This document shows positions 25,543 through 34,660 of a DNA stretch of 64,000 nucleotides, piece after piece. Every line of letters begins with the position of its first letter. Positions within the stretch are counted from its first letter, which is position 1. The notes under the pieces were generated by a model that ran no database searches, was not told the DNA's origin, and saw only the letters and a list, made by a program, of their open reading frames with translations. The position numbers and the translations under genes were made by a program. Source of the stretch: Agaribacillus aureus (GTDB taxonomy: Bacteria > Bacteroidota > Bacteroidia > Cytophagales > Cyclobacteriaceae); assembly GCA_030442055.1 (NCBI GenBank), contig JAUJEB010000005.1, positions 434,001-498,000 on the forward strand, given 5' to 3'.

Positions 25543-27882
25543 ATGAAAGACCTGATACGTATCCAAATGATCATACTTGCCTTTGCCTGGTCATTAAATG
25601 CTTGCGATCATCCATCGGGTCATCAGGTCCTGGTTCATGACCTGATGGAATTTGAAAAAGCTGTGCAAGCAGCCCAGCCAGGGGATGTTATCAGCCTTGC
25701 CAATGGTGTATGGTCTGATACAGAATTACTGTTTGAAGCCAACGGCACAGCCGAAAAACCTGTAACGCTAACCGCTGAAGAAAAAGGCCGGGTATTCCTG
25801 GAAGGAGCTTCCAATTTGAGGATTGCCGGGGAGCATTTGGTAGTTTCCGGATTGGTATTCCGCAATGGCTTCACCCCGACCAATGAGGTAATTTCATTTA
25901 AAAAAGACAAAAAAAATCTGGCGAATCATTGCAGAGTTTCCGAATGTGTTATTGATAATTTCAGCAATCCGGAACGTTTTGAAACCGATACATGGGTAGC
26001 CATATATGGGAAGAACAACCGCTTTGATCACAATTACCTGACCGGTAAACGGAACCATGGTGTCACCCTTGCGGTCAGACTAAATAGTGAAGAGAGCCGC
26101 GAAAATGATCATTTAATCGATCATAATTATTTTGGGCCGCGTCCAAATCTTGGGGCCAATGGTGGCGAAACACTACGCATTGGAACCAGCCATTATTCTT
26201 TAACCAATTCCAGGACTGTGGTTGAATATAATTATTTTGATCGGTGCAACGGCGAGCATGAGATTATCTCCAACAAATCCTGTCAAAATACCTACCGCGA
26301 CAACACCTTTTTTGAATGTCGCGGAACATTGACGATGCGGCATGGAAATGAAACCACGGTAGATGGCAACTTCTTTTTTGGTAACGGTAAAGTAAATACG
26401 GGAGGCATTAGAATTATTAACGAGAAGCAAACCGTTACCAATAATTACTTCTACGACCTGACCGGTTATCGATTCCGCGGGGCCCTGGTGATTATGAATG
26501 GGGTTCCTAACTCTCCGCTAAACAGGTATTTTCAGGTAAAAGAATCAGTGGCCTCCAACAATACCTTTATTAATTGCGATCACGTGCAACTCTGTGCGGG
26601 CAGCGATGAAGAGCGTAGCGCTGTGCCGGTAAGCACCTCTGTAGCCAATAATGTTTTTTACCATGAAAATAAAGCCGATATCTTCACGATCTATGACGAT
26701 ATTAGCGGAATTAATTTTGAAGGGAACTTCAGCAGTCCCGATATCGACACTAACCCACTTACCGGCATTAAATCGACACCATTGAAATTGGTTAAAAATG
26801 CCAGTGGATTGGTGATGCCCCACGGTCAGACCGGCGAGGCGGGAACCAATCGAAAGGCGGTGCGGGCGACACCTGAAAACACAGGCGTTTCCTGGTATCC
26901 CAGGGTGGATGAAAGCATTAGATTTGGCGTGGGAAGCACAGTAATGGTCGAACCCGGAATGAATACGCTGTATGAGGCGGTGCGCAACACTGCGCCGGGA
27001 GATGTGCTGGTTTTGAATGGTTCCGCAGATTATCATCTTACCAAATCTTTATCAATCCATCACCCACTGACAATTAAATCGGGGGCGGCCTCCCGGCCGG
27101 TTATAAAGTTTGAGAAAACAACGCTGTTTTATATTGAGAATGGCGGCAGCCTGGCATTGCAGGGAATCATTGTGGACGGATCGGAATCACCTGATGCCCC
27201 GGGAAATGCTGTGATGAGCACCAGCAGATATTCCATGAATAAAAATTATAAGTTGCGGATCGAAGACAGTGAGTTTAAGAACCTGGATATTAATCACTCC
27301 TTTGATGTATTGAAAATTTACAAAAATACCTTTGCTGATTCGATCTACCTGCGCAATACAGCTTTCAGCAACATTACCGGCTCCGTATTGGCGCTTGACA
27401 AAGAAACTGATGATATAGGCATTTATAACGCTGAAAATGTCGATATTGAAAATTGCACTTTTTCAAAAATACAGGGATTAGTACTCGATCTGTATCGGGG
27501 AGGCAAGGATGAAAGTACCTTCGGGCCTATTTTGACCATTAATCACTGTGTATTCAACGAGGTAGGTCATGGTACCCGTAATAGACATGACGCTGCGATC
27601 AGGCTGCATGGTGCTCAGGTGGCCTACATCAAGAACAGTATATTTACCAAATCCAATAATATTGAGCTTTTCCTGGCAGTGGGTGAGCCGATAATCAGTA
27701 TTACCAATTGCAACTTCCATGAGTCCGGAAAAATTATAGCCAACGACGAAGCATATCAAACCTCTGGACTGACCAGGTTAAAGCCTGATTTTGAAAATAC
27801 AGCTGGTTTTGCATTGGCCGCCAGCTCCGGGTTAATCGGCAAGGCTGATGACGGCACGGACATAGGCATTATCAAGAATTAA
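25543..27882 (+). CDS. two-domain PL6 alginate lyase lipoprotein
   Basis: 779 residues from ATG 25543 (a GTG at 25504 in frame would precede the signal peptide). Lipobox SLNAC (C21). The N-terminal chondroitinase-B-like right-handed beta-helix (about 28-390) carries K245 in SNKS and R266 in MRHGN, 21 residues apart, matching the catalytic Lys/Arg pair known from PL6 alginate lyases. A second beta-helix domain fills about 460-779, as in the two-domain PL6 enzymes active on alginate. It should cleave alginate by beta-elimination in the periplasm or at the surface. It is cotranscribed with the PL17 gene 3 nt downstream. Endo versus exo action cannot be read from the sequence. Confidence 0.92.
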   Translation: MKDLIRIQMIILAFAWSLNACDHPSGHQVLVHDLMEFEKAVQAAQPGDVISLANGVWSDTELLFEANGTAEKPVTLTAEEKGRVFLEGASNLRIAGEHLVVSGLVFRNGFTPTNEVISFKKDKKNLANHCRVSECVIDNFSNPERFETDTWVAIYGKNNRFDHNYLTGKRNHGVTLAVRLNSEESRENDHLIDHNYFGPRPNLGANGGETLRIGTSHYSLTNSRTVVEYNYFDRCNGEHEIISNKSCQNTYRDNTFFECRGTLTMRHGNETTVDGNFFFGNGKVNTGGIRIINEKQTVTNNYFYDLTGYRFRGALVIMNGVPNSPLNRYFQVKESVASNNTFINCDHVQLCAGSDEERSAVPVSTSVANNVFYHENKADIFTIYDDISGINFEGNFSSPDIDTNPLTGIKSTPLKLVKNASGLVMPHGQTGEAGTNRKAVRATPENTGVSWYPRVDESIRFGVGSTVMVEPGMNTLYEAVRNTAPGDVLVLNGSADYHLTKSLSIHHPLTIKSGAASRPVIKFEKTTLFYIENGGSLALQGIIVDGSESPDAPGNAVMSTSRYSMNKNYKLRIEDSEFKNLDINHSFDVLKIYKNTFADSIYLRNTAFSNITGSVLALDKETDDIGIYNAENVDIENCTFSKIQGLVLDLYRGGKDESTFGPILTINHCVFNEVGHGTRNRHDAAIRLHGAQVAYIKNSIFTKSNNIELFLAVGEPIISITNCNFHESGKIIANDEAYQTSGLTRLKPDFENTAGFALAASSGLIGKADDGTDIGIIKN

Positions 27883-27885
27883 GGA

Positions 27886-30177
27886 ATGAAGAAATTTTTT
27901 AGACATATCATTAATAAATTCATTGCCTGCGCAGGAATACTGTTGCTGATTGGGTTGTTGGGTAACACACTTATGGCGGCTCAAGGGGATCACCCCAGGC
28001 TTATACTTACCAAACAAGGTGTAGCAAACATCAAAGCAAACCTGGGAAACATTCCACTTTTTGATGCCTCCTTAAAAAGCGTACGGCAGGAAGTAGATTT
28101 GGAAATGGCGAGTGGTATAGAGGTACCGGTTCCCAAGGATCTTGCCGGTGGCTACACACACGAAAGGCATAAAAAGAATTTCTTTATGCTTCAACAAGCC
28201 GGTGTACTTTTTCAAATTACCGGCGAACAAAAATACGCCGTCTATGTACGAGACGCCTTACTAAAATACGCCAAACTCTATCCTACTTTAAAGTTGCACC
28301 CCACGAACCGTTCTTACGCAACCGGTAAGCTGTTCTGGCAATGCTTAAATGATGCCAACTGGCTGGTATATACCAGCCAGGCTTATGATTGTATTTACGA
28401 TTGGCTGTCACCGGCAGAGCGTAACCTGCTTGAAAAAGACCTGTTCAGACCCTATGCCGATTTCCTTTCCATTGAATCTCCCCAGTTTTTTAATAGGATT
28501 CATAACCATAGTACCTGGGGAAATGCAGCGGTAGGGATGATTGGACTGGTAATGAATGACGAGGTGTTAATAGATAGGGCACTCTACGGGATTGGGAATG
28601 ATGCCATTGATCCGGACCGGAAAGATAACGATGGCGGATTTATAAAAAGACCTGGTCAGACCCGTTCAGGGTTCTTTGCCAATCTGGAAAGCCCTTTTTC
28701 TCCGGACGGCTATTATACGGAAGGTCCTTATTATCAACGATATGCCATGTATCCGTTTATGCTCTTTGCGGAAGCTATCGAAAATGTAAGGCCTGATATT
28801 AAGATCTTTGCCTACAAGGACAGTGTGCTGATAAAAGCGGTGCACACCCTGTTAAATCTGACTGATCAAAACGGTGAATTTTTCCCATTGAATGACGCGC
28901 AAAAGGGGATGTCATACTTGTCAAGGGAATTAGTGTCGGCGGTAAACATTGCTTACCACTTTGGAGGGAATAATCCTGCCCTGTTGTCTATTGCGAGACA
29001 GCAGGGCCAGGTATTATTGGATGATACCGGGTTGTCTGTAGCCAGAGACCTGCATTCGGGTAAGGCGAGGCCTTTTGTTAAACGCTCGATACAGTTGCGC
29101 GACGGATCAGCCGGCCGCCAGGGAGGCATCGGCATTTTGAGGGCCGGCACTGCTGGGGATGAATTGAGCCTGGTCATGAAATATACGGCACAGGGCCTTA
29201 GTCATGGCCATTTCGATAAGCTGTCTTTTTCCCTGTATAACAATGGCCGGGAAGTGATACAGGACTACGGCCTCGCACGATTCGTTAACATAGAGCAAAA
29301 AAATGGAGGAGGATATCTGAAAGAAAATACTACCTGGGCCAAACAGTCTGTGGCCCACAATACACTAGTGGTGAACAAAACATCTCATTTTGAAGGAGAT
29401 TTTGAAAAAGGGAACGCCCACCATTCCGACAGTTACTTCTTTGAGACGGGGGAAAAGATACAAATTGTAAGTGCCAAGGACCGCCACGCATACCCCGGTG
29501 TGCTTCTGCACAGAACTATGGCCGTCATGATCGATGAAGATTTTGCAAACCCCTTAATCATTGATATTTTTCGGGTGAATGCCAATCGTGAACAACAATA
29601 TGACCTGCCCTATTACTTTGGCGGTCAGCTGATGTCTACTAACGTTGATTATGCGATACCAAAAGCTCTTGAAGCATTGGGAGAAGGTCATGGCTATCAA
29701 CATTTGTGGAAGGAAGCTGAGGGAACCATCGGGAACGACCATGTGGCCTTAACATGGTTATTGAATGATAAATTCTATTCTTTTACCGCTGCTGCTACGC
29801 CTGGCGATCAGCTACTTTTTGTACGTACTGGCGCCAACGATCCGGAATTCAATTTGCGAAGGGATGGGGGGATCATCCTCCGAAAAAGCAATGTTAAAAA
29901 TACGGCGTTTGTTTCCATTATTGAAGCCCATGGCCACTATGATCCGGTCAGCGAAATAGCGGAAGACGCCTTCAGCAATATAGCCAGTGTGTCGTTATTA
30001 CATAGCGATAATGCCTATACGGCCATAGGCTTCAGCCATATTAATGGTGGGGAATGGGTACTGTGCCTGGCCAATGAAAATGCCGCGAAAGAAGCCAGCC
30101 ATCAGCTTGCGATAAAAAATCAACAATATAACTGGATAGGACCATTTCAATTATTTAAAAATCATAATCATAATTAA
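27886..30177 (+). CDS. PL17 oligoalginate lyase
   Basis: 763 residues with a signal peptide ending near LMAAQ. An alpha-helical toroid (about 60-400) precedes a heparinase II/III-like beta-sheet domain (about 410-740). Conserved catalytic-region residues are N207-H208 in RIHNHSTWGN, the Tyr-rich SPDGYYTEGPYYQRY near 272-285, and H440/H442 in SHGHFDKLSF. PL17 enzymes act exolytically on oligoalginate, releasing the unsaturated monomer DEH. This places it after PL6/PL7 in the pathway and before the cupin encoded 6 nt downstream. No key residue appears missing. Confidence 0.93.
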   Translation: MKKFFRHIINKFIACAGILLLIGLLGNTLMAAQGDHPRLILTKQGVANIKANLGNIPLFDASLKSVRQEVDLEMASGIEVPVPKDLAGGYTHERHKKNFFMLQQAGVLFQITGEQKYAVYVRDALLKYAKLYPTLKLHPTNRSYATGKLFWQCLNDANWLVYTSQAYDCIYDWLSPAERNLLEKDLFRPYADFLSIESPQFFNRIHNHSTWGNAAVGMIGLVMNDEVLIDRALYGIGNDAIDPDRKDNDGGFIKRPGQTRSGFFANLESPFSPDGYYTEGPYYQRYAMYPFMLFAEAIENVRPDIKIFAYKDSVLIKAVHTLLNLTDQNGEFFPLNDAQKGMSYLSRELVSAVNIAYHFGGNNPALLSIARQQGQVLLDDTGLSVARDLHSGKARPFVKRSIQLRDGSAGRQGGIGILRAGTAGDELSLVMKYTAQGLSHGHFDKLSFSLYNNGREVIQDYGLARFVNIEQKNGGGYLKENTTWAKQSVAHNTLVVNKTSHFEGDFEKGNAHHSDSYFFETGEKIQIVSAKDRHAYPGVLLHRTMAVMIDEDFANPLIIDIFRVNANREQQYDLPYYFGGQLMSTNVDYAIPKALEALGEGHGYQHLWKEAEGTIGNDHVALTWLLNDKFYSFTAAATPGDQLLFVRTGANDPEFNLRRDGGIILRKSNVKNTAFVSIIEAHGHYDPVSEIAEDAFSNIASVSLLHSDNAYTAIGFSHINGGEWVLCLANENAAKEASHQLAIKNQQYNWIGPFQLFKNHNHN

Positions 30178-30183
30178 GAAACA

Positions 30184-30534
30184 ATGGAAAAAACAAAGCC
30201 AAGTCAAGTATTTCATTTTGGAGACCAGGTCGAGTGGGAGGAAGTTGCGCCGGGTGTCAGGCGACAGGTGATGGGATTTGATGAAAAAATCATGTTGGTA
30301 AGAGTAAAATTTGAAACCGGGGGTGTGGGCCAACTTCACGAACACCATCACTCGCAGGTCACCTATGTTGAAAGCGGAGTTTTTGAGCTTACGGTTGGTG
30401 ACCAAAAGAAAACATTAAAAGAAGGTGACTCATTTTATATTCCTCCGAATGAGCTTCATGGATGCTTGTGTACCCAATCAGGTACCCTCATTGATGTGTT
30501 CAGCCCTGTAAGGGAGGATTTTTTAAAAGCGTAA
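30184..30534 (+). CDS. kdgF: KdgF-like cupin, unsaturated uronate linearising enzyme
   Basis: 116 residues forming one cupin barrel. Metal-binding residues are visible: H52 and H54 in LHEHHHSQ, Q58, and H92 in NELHG, and the sequence has no signal peptide, so it is cytoplasmic. KdgF proteins convert the ring-form unsaturated uronate monomer released by lyases to the linear keto form, DEH in alginate loci. It lies 6 nt after the PL17 gene and 3 nt before the MFS transporter gene, a common order in alginate loci. The gene symbol is given by family resemblance. Confidence 0.8.
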   Translation: MEKTKPSQVFHFGDQVEWEEVAPGVRRQVMGFDEKIMLVRVKFETGGVGQLHEHHHSQVTYVESGVFELTVGDQKKTLKEGDSFYIPPNELHGCLCTQSGTLIDVFSPVREDFLKA

Positions 30535-30537
30535 AAC

Positions 30538-31815
30538 ATGTCCGTCAAATTAAAAGGCTTACGATGGTGGATTATTGGTCTGATTGGCCTGGCTACCATT
30601 ATTAATTACATTGACAGAACTGCGCTGTCGGTGATGTGGCCAAGTATTCAAGAAGAATTAGGGTTTGATAGTTATGATTATGCTATTATGCTGAATGTAT
30701 TTATGGTTGCTTATGCGCTGGGGCAATCTATATCAGGCCGCATGTTTGACAAAATAGGCACGCGTATTAGCTATGTCATCTGCATTGCGGTGTGGGGAGC
30801 ATCAACCGCGTTACATGCGATTGCCAGTGGTTTGTTTTCTTTCAGCCTCTTCAGGGCGACGCTGGGTATTTCAGAAGCAGGCAACTGGCCTGGCGCGGTG
30901 AAAAGCAATGCCGAGTGGTTTCCAATAAAAGAAAGAGCTGTGGCGCAGGGAATATTCAATTCGGGTGCATCCATCGGTTCGGTGATTGCACCTCCCTTAA
31001 TTGCCATGCTTTATTTGGGTTTCGGCTGGCGCATTACTTTTGTTATCGTCGGCTTGCTGGGTATTGTATGGATTATCCCCTGGTTAATTATTAATAAGGC
31101 AGGCCCTGAAAAACATCCATGGATTGAGGAGAAAGAGCGCCAGTACATTCTCACTGATCGCCTGCAACCGGACAACACACCGCAGGGGCAAAAACCGCTT
31201 TCACTAAATAAAATAATGTCGTATACCGAATCATGGGCGGTTTTGGTCTCCAGGTTCTTTCTGGAGCCTATCTGGTGGCTTTTTGTAGGGTGGATGCCCC
31301 TGTATTTAGCGGATCGCTATGGCTTTGATGTCAAACAGATCGGCTTATTTGCCTGGGTTCCCTATGTAGGTGCGGCCTTCGGAAGTATATCCGGGGGATG
31401 GAATGCCGGCCGGATGATCCAACGCGGGGCCGGTGTCGACAAGGCCAGGAAAACTACCATTACTATAGGCGGCGCCATTATGTTTTTTGGCTTGATAGCC
31501 ACTATATTTTTGGCAGATACACCATTAAAGTTTGTGCTTATCGTTGCGATGGTGTTATACGGATTTCAATTTGCCATCAGCAATATTCAGACGATTCCAA
31601 GCGACCTTTTTACCGGAAAATCGGTAGGGACACTCGCGGGTTTAGGAGGAACGGTCGGAGTGTTATCAGTAATTATTATGAACTTTCTGGTACCCGTCAT
31701 TACCGCCAAATCCTATACACCAGCCTTCGTTATCATAGCCACATTTGTGCCCTTGGGTGTGATAGCTGTTTATTTATTGTGTAAGAAAATAGGGCCTGTA
31801 GAAACTGATTATTAG
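30538..31815 (+). CDS. MFS permease, anion:cation symporter-type (DEH/uronate uptake)
   Basis: 425 residues with twelve predicted membrane helices. The opening (IDRTALSVMWPSIQEELGF) and the first cytoplasmic loop (SGRMFDKIGTR) are those of the ACS group of the major facilitator superfamily, which includes hexuronate and galactarate permeases. In this setting it should bring the unsaturated uronate released in the periplasm across the inner membrane by cation symport. It lies 3 nt downstream of the cupin gene. Substrate assignment is by context. Confidence 0.88.
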   Translation: MSVKLKGLRWWIIGLIGLATIINYIDRTALSVMWPSIQEELGFDSYDYAIMLNVFMVAYALGQSISGRMFDKIGTRISYVICIAVWGASTALHAIASGLFSFSLFRATLGISEAGNWPGAVKSNAEWFPIKERAVAQGIFNSGASIGSVIAPPLIAMLYLGFGWRITFVIVGLLGIVWIIPWLIINKAGPEKHPWIEEKERQYILTDRLQPDNTPQGQKPLSLNKIMSYTESWAVLVSRFFLEPIWWLFVGWMPLYLADRYGFDVKQIGLFAWVPYVGAAFGSISGGWNAGRMIQRGAGVDKARKTTITIGGAIMFFGLIATIFLADTPLKFVLIVAMVLYGFQFAISNIQTIPSDLFTGKSVGTLAGLGGTVGVLSVIIMNFLVPVITAKSYTPAFVIIATFVPLGVIAVYLLCKKIGPVETDY

Positions 31816-31861
31816 AATGGATATATCAATCCAGTATGTTTAATATTAAAAATATATTATT

Positions 31862-32614
31862 ATGAATCTCAACGAAAAAGTAGCGATAGTAACCGGTGGC
31901 GGAAGAGATATTGGAAGAGCAGTATCGGTAAAACTGGCCTCCCTGGGGGCCAAGGTGGTGGTCAATTATTACGGTAATCAAGATGCGGCTGATGAAACGC
32001 TGGCGATCATTAAAAACAGCGGAGGAGAGGCCATTGCAGTGAAGGGAGATATGACCAAACAAGACGATGTTGAAAGCGTCCTGTCAACAGCGCTGGCAAC
32101 CTATGGTCCGGAGATACATATACTGGTGAACGTCGCAGGTGGCCTGGTAGCCAGAAGAACGTTGGAAGAAATGGATGATGATTTCTTCAATCACGTCATC
32201 AGGCTGAACCTGAATTCTGTATTTTTGACTACCAAGGCCATCGTTCCCCACATGAAATCAGGCGCTTCTATTGTGAACTTTGCGTCGCAGGCCGGCCGCG
32301 ACGGCGGTGGCCCCGGAGCGTCAGCTTATTCCACTTCCAAGGGAGCGGTCATGACCTTTACCAGGGCGATGGCAAAGGAATTGGGACCCAAAAATATCAG
32401 GGTAAATGCCCTTTGTCCGGGAATGATAGCAACTACATTTCACGATACTTTTACCAAAGATGAAGTAAGAACAAAAGTAGCCGGAGGTACACCGCTCAGG
32501 CGTGAGGGCGAGGCGTGCGAGGTAGCGAATTTGGTGGCTTGCCTGGCTTCGTCGGAGTCCTCCTTTATGACAGGAGCCAATGTAGATATCAATGGAGGCC
32601 TTCTTTTTTCCTAG
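31862..32614 (+). CDS. SDR-family DEH reductase
   Basis: 250 residues, a classical short-chain dehydrogenase: cofactor motif TGGGRDIG at 11-18, NVAG near residue 88-91, and catalytic Y156-x3-K160 (YSTSK). In alginate loci an SDR of this size reduces 4-deoxy-L-erythro-5-hexoseulose uronate (DEH) to 2-keto-3-deoxygluconate (KDG) with NAD(P)H. Position between the uptake permease and the KDG kinase gene fits that. Choice of NADH or NADPH is not clear. A 46-bp gap precedes it, AT-rich and possibly containing a weak promoter. Confidence 0.85.
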   Translation: MNLNEKVAIVTGGGRDIGRAVSVKLASLGAKVVVNYYGNQDAADETLAIIKNSGGEAIAVKGDMTKQDDVESVLSTALATYGPEIHILVNVAGGLVARRTLEEMDDDFFNHVIRLNLNSVFLTTKAIVPHMKSGASIVNFASQAGRDGGGPGASAYSTSKGAVMTFTRAMAKELGPKNIRVNALCPGMIATTFHDTFTKDEVRTKVAGGTPLRREGEACEVANLVACLASSESSFMTGANVDINGGLLFS

Positions 32615-32702
32615 AAAATATAAGTAACAGATAGCGATGCCGGGTTGGTGCATGAAAAAGATTAACGCTTCAACTCACGGTCAATAAAAGCATAGATAAT
32701 AA

Positions 32703-33536
32703 GTGGATTATTTGAATCAAATTTTGATTCCGGCAATACTCTTGGCGGTACTCACCGGCTGCCGGGCAGATGCCATTTCCGATCAGGGCAAAAAAGAGTA
32801 TTCGATCGATTTATCAACATGGAAGCTGACTTTACCGGTTGATGAAAACAAGGATGGAAAGCCAGACGAATATGTAGACCTTACCGCCTATCGCAGCAAC
32901 GGCGCCATTGCTCCTTATATGTATGACGGGGAGGATGGATCCCTGGTCTTTTACTGCCAGTACACCGGCATCGCTACTACCAATAGTCGTTATTCACGTA
33001 CGGAATTAAGAGAGCAATTGGTGGCAGGAGACAATGCCACCAACTGGTCCATGAAGGATGGAGGCGTCATGAAGGGGAGCTTAAAGGTGGGGGCAATTTC
33101 TTCCGGTCACCGCACTATTGTCATGCAAATACATGGGCGGCTTACCGATAAGCAAAAAGAAGTCATTAATACTTCGGACAATGATGCACCGCCGCTCCTG
33201 AAAATATACTTTCAAAACAATAAAGTGAGGGTGGTTAGAAAAATTCTGGTAGACGAGCATGGCCAGGGGGAAGCCATTCTCCCCAAAAAGGCCTGGAAGG
33301 ATGATGCCGGTCATTATTTCAAAGAACAGGTCGATAACCGGACCTTTACACTGGAGGTTATAGCGTCCCAGGGTAGGTTGGAAGTTAAATTAAATGGTGT
33401 CAGCAAGGTTTACGACGACATAAGTATGCAAAAATGGCCATTTGAAAATTACTTTAAAGCAGGGAATTATCTTCAATCTTCCGACAGTGGGGCCTTTGCC
33501 AAGGTAGAATTCTACACGTTAAATGTGACGCATTAG
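32703..33536 (+). CDS. PL7 alginate lyase lipoprotein
   Basis: 277 residues. The three hallmark PL7 motifs are intact: RTELRE at 99-104, QIH at 142-144 and YFKAGNYLQ at 250-258, which line the catalytic groove of the jelly-roll fold. QIH is typical of enzymes that accept polyguluronate. The start is GTG 32703, directly behind an in-frame TAA, and opens a lipoprotein signal peptide with lipobox LTGC. As a lipoprotein it may act at the outer membrane, cutting polymer to oligomers for the SusC/SusD pair. It lies 88 bp after the SDR gene in the same direction. Confidence 0.93.
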   Translation: MDYLNQILIPAILLAVLTGCRADAISDQGKKEYSIDLSTWKLTLPVDENKDGKPDEYVDLTAYRSNGAIAPYMYDGEDGSLVFYCQYTGIATTNSRYSRTELREQLVAGDNATNWSMKDGGVMKGSLKVGAISSGHRTIVMQIHGRLTDKQKEVINTSDNDAPPLLKIYFQNNKVRVVRKILVDEHGQGEAILPKKAWKDDAGHYFKEQVDNRTFTLEVIASQGRLEVKLNGVSKVYDDISMQKWPFENYFKAGNYLQSSDSGAFAKVEFYTLNVTH

Positions 33537-33587
33537 AAAATTTCTCAATACCTTTGGCCTTCCGATTCACAAGATCTTCAAAAAAGA

Positions 33588-34601
33588 ATGGATAACAAAA
33601 AAGTAGTTACTTTTGGGGAGGTGATGATGCGCCTTTCCCCTCCGGGTCATTCCAAATTTTCCCAAGCCTCCAGTCTTGAGTTGGCCTATGGAGGTGGCGA
33701 AGCCAATGTGGCTATATCTTTAGCATACCTGGGACTTCATGCAGCCCATGTTACCCGCTTTCCGGATAATCTTATCGGACGATCAGCCACGCAATTTCTG
33801 AGGCGTCATTGGCTGGACACCTCCATGGTGATCTACGGCGATCAGGTTATTGGCAAATACTTTTTGGAAAAAGGGGCCGTGCACAGGCCGAGCCAGGTGA
33901 TTTACGAAAGGGACGGTTCGGCATTTTCTAAAATCGAACCGGGAATGGTTAACTGGGAGCTATTTTTGAAGGAAGCCGATTGGTTTCACTGGACCGGTAT
34001 CACACCGGCAATTTCAGAGGGAGCGGCGGCTTGTTGTCTGGAGGCCATTGAGGTAGCCAATAGGTTAGGGATTACCGTATCAGCGGATATTCACTCCAGA
34101 AGCAGCTTGTGGAATTACGGAAAGTCCCAGCATGAGGTGATGCCGGATTTAATCGGGGGATGCGATATTGTCATAGGTAGTGAGAAAGATATTTGTGATA
34201 TATTCCATGTTGACCCGGAAGGCAATGAAAACGGTTTTACGGAAGCTTCCCGGCAGTTAATGAAAAAATGCCCACGGGTGAAGAAGGTAATCGATAAAAA
34301 CAGGGAAATGTTGAGTGCTTCTCATAATAGAATTCAAGGCAAAATGTGGAATGGAAAGGATTATTTCGAAACACCACAACTCGATGTGACCCATATTGTT
34401 GACAGGGTTGGTACCGGAGATGCCTATGCCGCAGGCCTGATATACGGATTGTTGAACTTTGATGATGACCTCCAAACCTTGAAGTTTGCCACAGCAGCCT
34501 GCGCATTAAAACATACCGTGGAAGGAGATGCGAATATGGTTTCCCTGGAGAATATTCAATGTCTGATGCACGGAGACACCGCAGGTAGAATTATCCGGTG
34601 A
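33588..34601 (+). CDS. kdgK: 2-keto-3-deoxygluconate kinase, PfkB family
   Basis: 337 residues of the ribokinase/PfkB fold. The N-terminal substrate-binding stretch GGGEANVAISLAYLG and the C-terminal nucleotide motif VGTGDAYAAG, with catalytic D278, are present. It should phosphorylate KDG to KDPG, the step following the SDR reductase encoded upstream. It is the last gene of the alginate locus; KDPG aldolase is not found before the convergent sugar-permease gene starts 59 bp downstream, so the final cleavage step must come from elsewhere in the genome. Symbol assigned from family and context. Confidence 0.88.
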   Translation: MDNKKVVTFGEVMMRLSPPGHSKFSQASSLELAYGGGEANVAISLAYLGLHAAHVTRFPDNLIGRSATQFLRRHWLDTSMVIYGDQVIGKYFLEKGAVHRPSQVIYERDGSAFSKIEPGMVNWELFLKEADWFHWTGITPAISEGAAACCLEAIEVANRLGITVSADIHSRSSLWNYGKSQHEVMPDLIGGCDIVIGSEKDICDIFHVDPEGNENGFTEASRQLMKKCPRVKKVIDKNREMLSASHNRIQGKMWNGKDYFETPQLDVTHIVDRVGTGDAYAAGLIYGLLNFDDDLQTLKFATAACALKHTVEGDANMVSLENIQCLMHGDTAGRIIR

Positions 34602-34660
34602 GGTGTCTTGGCAGGTAATCAAAATCTCCGCATTGCCAAGCCGGTCATTCCTTCAAAGCA

